Shown: piece after piece, positions 57,911 to 64,000 of the stretch
Layout of the letters: every line of letters begins with the position of its first letter
How positions within the stretch are numbered: the first letter of the stretch is position 1
NCBI GenBank assembly: GCA_030272155.1
Contig: CP126191.1
Span: forward strand, 10,721,001-10,785,000
Source: Tetradesmus obliquus
Lineage: Eukaryota; Chlorophyta; Chlorophyceae; Sphaeropleales; Scenedesmaceae
DNA length: 64,000 bases
Direction of reading: 5' to 3'
Position numbers and translations under genes: made by a program
The notes under the pieces: model-generated
The model's input: the letters and a program-made list of their open reading frames with translations, nothing else
Database searches by the model: none
What the model was told of the DNA's origin: nothing

Positions 57911-58637
57911 GGCCGCGTCGTGCTGTGCCGGACGTTTGGGTGGCGGCGCAGCGCATGAAGCTGGGTGCACGCATGCAGGTGGGCAGGCAGGATGTACTGG
58001 TCTGTGCTGAGCGCTTGCTCTTGCTGCATTCTGCAGCTTATGTGAGGCTATCTCAAGCACCTAAGCGCAAGGCTCAAGCAGTAAGCATGTGATGCGTGTG
58101 CGGGTGCACAACCCCGTTCGCTGAAGCTTGTAAGCAGGTAAACCATGTTTTGTGTGTCAACCAACAACCATGCATGTGCTTGCTGCTTCTGCTGCAGACA
58201 TGATGGAGAATAAGCCACGCCCAGGCTGCCGCTGTGCACAGAAATGTGCACGCAGTGCTTCACTTCTTCAAAATGCACCTCCAGCAACAACCTGGTCATC
58301 ACCAGCCTTGAGGCGCAGGTGCGGCGTGCGGCAGTGATGAAGCAGTGCTGCTGCAGGATGCACACGTGGTTTTGTCCTGTAACAGGAGACTGCAGCAGTG
58401 TCTTGCAGCAGAAGTGTGGCGTACTCTATGAACATCTGGGAGTACTCTATGTGTGTGATTGCAGCTTATGAAGCCAAGACTGTGTCACTCTAAATAGGCA
58501 TGCGGAGTGTGCAAGAAGTCGAGTAACACACCACGAGTGGTGTGCTGCAGGTGCTGGCCTGATGCGCTGCGCAAGCCGCACAAGGAGGGGGATGAGAGCG
58601 TCCTGGGCAGGTAGACGCTGCACAGGCAGAGGTGGCG

Positions 58638-58669
<32 letters not shown>

Positions 58670-58979
58670 GGTTGGGTAATGCTGGCTCTGATGATGAAGG
58701 GAAGGGCGATAAGCACATGGGAGCAAAGGAAGGGGGTGAGCGGCGGTCGGCGGCTGCTGTTGTCTGCCGGGGCTGTTGCAAGATGATGGCACCAAACTTT
58801 TGATCAACATGCTGGTCAGCAGTGCTGCTCCTGGGTGTTGCATGTGTGATCATGTGTCTGAAATGCAGTTTCTGACTGCAAGCAGCAGCAAGCAACGCCT
58901 GAAGTGACAGCAGCAGCATGCTTAAATGCAGTGTCTCATCCATTTCGCTTCCCAACTGTTGTTGTTGCTATTCCGCAGG

Positions 58980-59650
58980 CCTTGTCAGCAGCAGCGACTC
59001 AGGAGAGGAGGCCAGCCAACAGGAGGATGCATGGCTGGCCGGAGGTGCAGCAGCAACCCGTGGCAAGCAGCAGTGCAGCGGCAGCCGCCTATGCGGCCCC
59101 TGCGCACGATATGAGACAGGCTGTTCAGGTCAGCCGCGATCTTGGCCAACGCTGCTGCTGCAGCTGCTGCTGAGTACTTCTGTCAGAAGCTGACATGGTG
59201 CCACAAGCAAAGGCGCAGTCACTCAGGTGTGCCTAGCAATGAGGTGCATTGGTACTGAGCGCAGTTTTCACCACGACTCCACACACACCCTTGACGCAGC
59301 TTCAGAGCCGCCTTGGTAGTTTCGCGTCCGCCAAGGCCTGGGAGGGCCAGGTACTGCAGCTGCAGCAGCAGCAGATGCTGCTGGAGCAGATGGAGGAGCA
59401 GCATCAGGAGGAGCTGACCTCAGTGCAGCAGCAGAAGCACGAGCTGAAGGAGTGGCTGCAGTCGAAGCTGCAGCAGCTGCCATCAGGTGTCAGTGCCGCA
59501 GGGCTGGGCAACGCTGGTGTACCTGGCCAGTTCCAGCGGCAGCAGCAGCAGCAGCAGTGGCGGCCTGCAGCCGGCAATGCTGCTGCTGGGCTTGGTGATG
59601 CAGAGCTGGAAGCTGGCCAGCCCTATCAGTCACCACTGCCCCCGCCGGCG

Positions 59651-59685
<35 letters not shown>

Positions 59686-60571
59686 CCACTGGTCTGCAGC
59701 CAGTATTCTGCAGCAGATGGGCACTGGTGATCCCCTGGGCAGCATAGCGCAGCCATACACTGCTGGTCTGGGCATGTCCCTCAACACCCAGCAGCCTTTC
59801 AGGGGTCAGGAGGCTTCCGTGCCTATCGCAGGGGTTGCGTCATTGTTCCTGGAGCTGCAGAGCAAGCTCATGGAGGTTAAAAGCACGGTTGATGGGTTGG
59901 CGGCCGCAGGTGGCAGCATGCGGCCGGGGGCGCAGGATGCAAGCAGGGACGCAGCAGCAGTTGGGCCTGCTAGCGCAGCTCCTGCCACAGGCATGCCCCC
60001 TGGCAGCTGGGCTGCTGTTGGCAGCCGCACTGTTCAGGCTGCTGCTGCTGGTCCTGGTGGCGATACTGCTGGGCCAGCGGCAGCACCGGCAGGCAAGGGC
60101 AAGAAGCAGCAGCAGAAGCCTCTAGTGCGAGCCTTCCCCAGCTTTGGCGCCATGGGCTCCGTGAAGGCGCTGGCCAAGTACTACTTTGTGGACGCCCTGC
60201 CTGAGAAGCTGACTGCGCTAGATGACGTGGGCGCTGTCAACGACGACAACCTGCCTTGGACCCCAGCGCTGGCAGACAAGGCGGGCCTGGAGAAGTGGCG
60301 TGGCGGGCGGCAGGGGCTGTTCCAGCGCTGGTATGCGATCCGCTTCGTGGCTGCGCATGTAAAGGAGAAGGTGAAGCAGCTGATTTCAGCGGCTGGTGCT
60401 GGTGAGCTTGCAACCGTGACAGAAGCAGCTGCAGCAATGGACGCAGAGCGCACCGAGATGAAGCTGTCGCTGAACAGATACTACCATTTCCTGGAAAGCG
60501 GCAAGGGCAACAGCAAGGGCAGCAGCAGCGGAGAAGATGGGGGTGCGGCTGGTGGGCAGCGAGGAGAATGA
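58980..60571 (+). CDS. Gln-rich coiled-coil protein with an unknown C-terminal domain (5' end open)
   Basis: Two phase-0 exons are clear: 58980-59128 (ALSAAATQERRPANRRMHGW, ending DMRQAVQ) and 59300-60571. The second encodes a Gln-rich coiled coil (EQMEEQHQEELTSVQQQKHE), poly-Gln, an Ala/Gly-rich linker and then about 130 residues of normal composition: SFGAMGSVKALAKYYFVDAL, LDDVGAVNDDNLPWTPALAD, WRGGRQGLFQRWYAIRFVAA and MKLSLNRYYHFLESGK. That last block, rich in Trp and aromatics, is probably a folded domain; I know no family for it. More exons probably lie upstream: a frame at about 57930-57974 reads VPDVWVAAQRMKLGARMQ before a GTGGGC donor. The ATG at 59249 is in frame but lies inside the intron, so it is not needed. 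Confidence 0.6.
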
Positions 60572-60600
60572 GGGCTGGTCACTCCAGCTGCTGTCTGAAT

Positions 60601-60605
60601 TGTAA
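60601..60605 (+). terminator. TGTAA poly(A) signal
   Basis: A TGTAA word lies 30 bases after the stop codon at 60571, at a typical chlorophyte position. Confidence 0.5.
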
Positions 60606-61051
60606 TGACTGCAGCGCACTTGGCTTGTTGACTGTGGGTTTGACAGCTTTCTTTATTCATCCTTGTGGGTTTTTCTTGTGGTTTGCTGTAGATGTGATGA
60701 TGTGGCAAGGGCGTGGCGCGGTACAGCACTGGAGGGATTGCCTGCCTGCTTGCCTGCCTGCCTGCTGTGTGCAGCTGGAAGCAGTCACAAAAGCACGGCG
60801 CATGTGACCTCACAATATACACGATGCATTTACACTTCAATGTGGTTGGTGCTGTTCTGTCGTGTGTGAAATTCACAGGGTTTGGCACAACATTGTTTAT
60901 GTACAGTATATGATCATGCACATGGGCCTTTCCACCAGCTGTGACGCGTGCTGGTCTGCTGTGTGTGCAAGTCACCAGGGGTGGGCACAAACAATTCTTT
61001 GTGTATGGTGCCTGCAATACATGTTGTGGCTAATCATGAGCCATGGCAAGG

Positions 61052-61770
61052 TCTGCTGTGTCTGCAAGTCAGCAGGGGGTGGAAGGTTTCAGTGTAGCTG
61101 CTCAGTGCAAATCTGGCAAGAGCGCTGCTGCCCGCCAGCCTGGCTGCTTTGTGTAGTTGGCAGCAGTGCTGTCACAGCAGCACAGCATAGTTGATGTGCA
61201 GGTTTATGGTGACATTACAACCAGCTAAGTCAGCAAGGGGTGGCAGATTGCAGTGCTGCTGCGCAGTGCAACGCTGGTGGAAACGCTGTTGCCTGCCTGC
61301 CTGCATGTCATTGGCAGCAGTGCTGTGACAGCAGCACAGCATGATTGTTGAGCAGGTTCAGGGTGCCTCAACCAGTCGTGGCTGCTGCTGTTCTGTTGTG
61401 TGTGCAAGTCACCAGGGGTGGGCAGGTTGCAGTGCAGCTGCGCAGTGCAACGCTGGTGGAAACACTTCTGCCTGCCTGCCTGCCTGCTGCATGCAGTTGG
61501 CACCAGTGCTGTCACAGCAGCACAGCTTAGTTATTGCGCAGGTTTATGGTGCCTTTATCGCCAGCCGTGGCTGCTGCTGTTCTGTTGTATGTGCAAGCTT
61601 GGTGACCAGGGGTTGGCAGGTTGCAATGCAGCTGTATTGGTGGAAACGCTGCTACCTGCCAGCCTGCTGCATGCAGCTGGCAGCAGTGCACATCGCAACT
61701 GTTAACATTGTATTTGATGCATGTGTTGTCTGTGGCTAGTGCTGGCCGGCTTTGTATGCAAGTCAACAGG
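61052..61770. repeat. tandem array of about 180-bp units
   Basis: About four diverged copies begin near 61052, 61228, 61407 and 61596. Each contains AGTCACCAGGGGTGGGCAGG, TGCGCAGTGCAACGCTGGTG, TGCCTGCCTGCCTGCTG and TGCTGTCACAGCAGCACAGC. A partial copy lies upstream at about 60951 and a short one at about 61761. Confidence 0.85.
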
Positions 61771-62336
61771 AATCGGCATGTAATGACCAAAGCAAGCACA
61801 GCTCTCTGGAATAAGGTGGCTGTACATCCGAGTAAGATAGGCTTCACCCTCTGCTTTGTGATTGATAGATTAAACGTACATTGTAATGCTTGCTGCAGTG
61901 TACCTTGACAGTTTCAGCTACTAGTAGTTTGACAACCTGCCACAGTTGGTGCCCTGGTGGCACCGTGCCACAGTGACTGCTGCGCTGCTGTACTTGCTAA
62001 GATTGGCAAAGGATTCATGTGGCAGCAGCTGCTTGTAATCTTGACACCTTGTCGTTTTTTGTTTGGTGTTTGCCGAAAGGACAGCCACCAGTCCTGAGTC
62101 ACAGAGGATGCACATGTTGTTACACAGACTGTGACAGCGTCGGCAGCATCATGCCGCATCATAGGCTGTAACAATGCTGCCTGACCAATGCTGCTGCCAC
62201 AGCTGTGCTCCACAGCGACGTGCATTACTGCGGTGCAACAACCCTAGTCATCTTGCAGGCTAGCGCGAGACGCAGCTGCTGCCTGCATGACTGCCGCGTG
62301 CACCCTACCCACAGCAATCGCGAGCACAGCACTGTC
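61771..62336. other. intergenic, no gene seen
   Basis: No coding exon was seen between the tandem array and the stop codon of the minus-strand exon at 62337. Confidence 0.35.
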
Positions 62337-62543
62337 CTAGGCTTTCAGCCTGCTCTTGGCAGCACTGCTCAGCGAGGCGTCGTTAGCCAAACGCTGAGAA
62401 AGAGCCTGCAGATCGTTCTCAATCTGCTGAAACCAGGATGGGTCCATGCTAGCACCGGGCCCTTGCTGCGCCCTGTTCCTGAGCGCCACGTACAGCGCCG
62501 AGTACTGGGACTCCTTCATGTCCAAGGTGTAGCACGGAAGCGC
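62337..62543 (-). CDS. last exon of an unrecognised minus-strand gene
   Basis: After the acceptor TTTCTGTGCAG the exon reads ALPCYTLDMKESQYSALYVA, LRNRAQQGPG, WFQQIENDLQALSQRLAND and AAKSRLKA, then TAG (68 residues). Its composition is that of a real protein, with no repeats, and the end is a helical, basic tail. The upstream exons must lie to the right (above 62.56 kb or beyond the window) but I could not identify them. Function unknown. Confidence 0.55.
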   Translation of the reverse strand, partial: ALPCYTLDMKESQYSALYVALRNRAQQGPGASMDPSWFQQIENDLQALSQRLANDASLSSAAKSRLKA

Positions 62544-62549
62544 CTGCAC

Positions 62550-64000
62550 AGAAAGGCACAGCCAAAACAGTTGACATGTTATGTGATATACACTATATAT
62601 GTTTCACGCTTGCTGTATGGCTGCCGTAGTCGTTGGCTGAGGCATTCTTTAGCTGCATTTGAGCTGAACACAAGCTTTGCGAGCGATGTTCATCTCTATT
62701 ACTCCAAAATAAAGTATATAATAGTGTATAGCATCGCTATATGGCGATATATCAGGTCGTACACAGCACTGTTGTCCTGTGCTGGACACACAGCTGGGCA
62801 TGGTACAAATGTAGCGAACAAGTGGCCTACATATAAATGTCAAGCTTTCAACGACGAATCTAAATCAATTTGAGCTGTTAGCAGTGGCACAGTGTGCTGC
62901 AAGAAAAGTGCTACAACACGTTGCCCTGAAGTGCCCCGACTCGGCTGTTACATATGTTAACTTGCGCTGTAGAGTGTTGCTGTGGGTGCTGCTGCCTGCA
63001 ACATGTTTTGATGTGTATTGTAATTCTTCTGGGCTTCCCTTGCTGGCTGATCAGGCACTGCAGTTCTGGTGTGCCAAGTGCCCTGCCGCTGCTGTTGCGC
63101 TCTGCTGCTTGGCGCTGTGCGCTGCACATACAGTTTCAACTGTCATATCTGTTACATACTGCGCAACACCGCTTCAGGCCCACCGGCAGCTGCTGCGCGC
63201 GTGCAGCTAGTGTGGCTGCACAGAGTTTGTTGAGTACTAGTATTCTACACAGTTTCCTGCAAACATCCTTCTTGTGTGATCAAGGCGAATTCTGGAGCTC
63301 AAAATTACTAGCAGTTTGGAGCTGCTGCTGCTGGCAGGTGAGGCCCTGCTGTGCAGTTGGGATGCAAGCAAACCAAAGCAGCAGCACTGGCAGCTGTGCC
63401 TTACTGTGCCTGCCACATACAGCAGGTTGCTATGCCAGCATGGCTGTCTGCTTGCAAGCTGTGTTGATTTGTTGCAAAATGCAGATGCTGCGTTTGTACC
63501 ATGCCCAGCTGAGACTGTAATTGCATGCCAGCCTTTGCTGCAGCAGTTCTTAGCCTGCACTGCATCCCTTCTGTTGCTGTTCCTGGACTTGGTGCCTGAA
63601 GTGCACACCTACCTTTTTATGCTATGGCTGATGTGCTCCTGCTGCTGCTGGGTATGCAGCTGATTTTACTGCGGCAGTAGCACTGTTTGCAATCTATGAT
63701 ATCTGCCTGGGCAGGAGCAGCAGCAGCAGCAGACAACAGGAAACGTTACAGCTATGTGTGCTTTGAATCACGGTGGCATGTGCTTTTCAACTGCAGTTGT
63801 TGGTGGGCGTGACAGCAGCAGCATGTGCCAGCAGGTGCCTCACTGCTGCTACCTAATTTTTTTGCGAAGGCTTTCAGTACAGCGCTGTGTTCAACGTCGT
63901 TTAATGTTCATTCCAAATTGTTTACAGGTGCTGCAGCAACGCGATCGAGCTGCAGTGCTCTGGACATCCGTGTTGACCCGTCAGGCTCACCTGCAACGTG
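62550..64000. other. window end, no firm gene
   Basis: AT-rich at 62.56-62.88 kb. Plus-strand frames at 62884-63210 and 63316-63663 contain hydrophobic stretches (LLLLFLDLVPEVHTYLFMLW) but no recognised domain or splice partners. An acceptor at about 63927 opens a frame (VLQQRDRAAVLWTSVLTRQA) that runs off the window. Confidence 0.25.

Noticed and set aside
1-64000. CRISPR arrays, bacterial operons, rRNA or tRNA genes, full transposons
   Set aside because: None seen. Repeats are micro- and minisatellites or local duplications, and no transposase, integrase or reverse transcriptase motif was found. I could not run a tRNA scan.

Overview
The window looks like nuclear DNA of a green alga (Chlorophyta; probably a chlorophycean, an inference). 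Genes are broken into many short exons with GT..AG introns. Coding and non-coding DNA alike are saturated with CAG/CTG runs read as poly-Gln, poly-Ala or poly-Leu. Some genes are followed by the chlorophyte poly(A) signal TGTAA. Several proteins have close land-plant relatives (ACX4, UBC15-18/UBE2W, OTS/ULP1c-d). I built gene models by joining exons whose splice sites and reading phases agree. The standard code fits: TAG, TGA and TAA all end sensible C-termini.

Layout, 1-22 kb. 1-1470 (+): 3' part of a Gln/Pro/Ala-rich protein with two SUMO-interacting motifs. 2473-4637 (+): 5-exon histidine phosphatase. 7438-5767 (-): plastid-targeted multi-pass membrane protein. 9166-8042 (-): LYR-motif protein. 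9635-11184 (+): small basic protein, perhaps mitoribosomal mL59. 15576-13896 (-): UBE2W/UBC15-18-type E2. 16559-20180 (+): 9-exon 2-oxoglutarate/Fe(II) dioxygenase.

22-41 kb. 27683-22186 (-): 13-exon peroxisomal acyl-CoA oxidase of the ACX4 class, with an N-terminal PTS2 signal. 29116-31427 (+): poly-Gln nuclear protein with an AT-hook. 32334-34162 (+): small unknown helical/membrane protein. 34.2-39.5 kb: mostly non-coding, with a decayed copy of the 31-kb exon. 39526-40096 (+): the last two exons of another unknown gene.

41-64 kb. 41473-45992 (+): divergent protein kinase with a long helical insert in its C-lobe. 46218-52078 (+): Ulp1/SENP-type SUMO protease of the OTS class with a very long Gln/Ala-rich tail; its first exon is in splice phase with the kinase, so the two may be one fused gene. 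52.2-60.6 kb (+): poorly recognised, partly duplicated, low-complexity genes, including a 327-bp segment present twice without a difference. 61 kb: a tandem array of about 180-bp units. 62543-62337 (-): the last exon of an unknown gene.

The genes do not form an operon or one pathway. A SUMO/ubiquitin thread (SIM protein, E2, SUMO protease) is visible but may be chance. The most unusual items are the kinase/SUMO-protease locus and repeated cases of local duplications that copy an exon together with its splice site.
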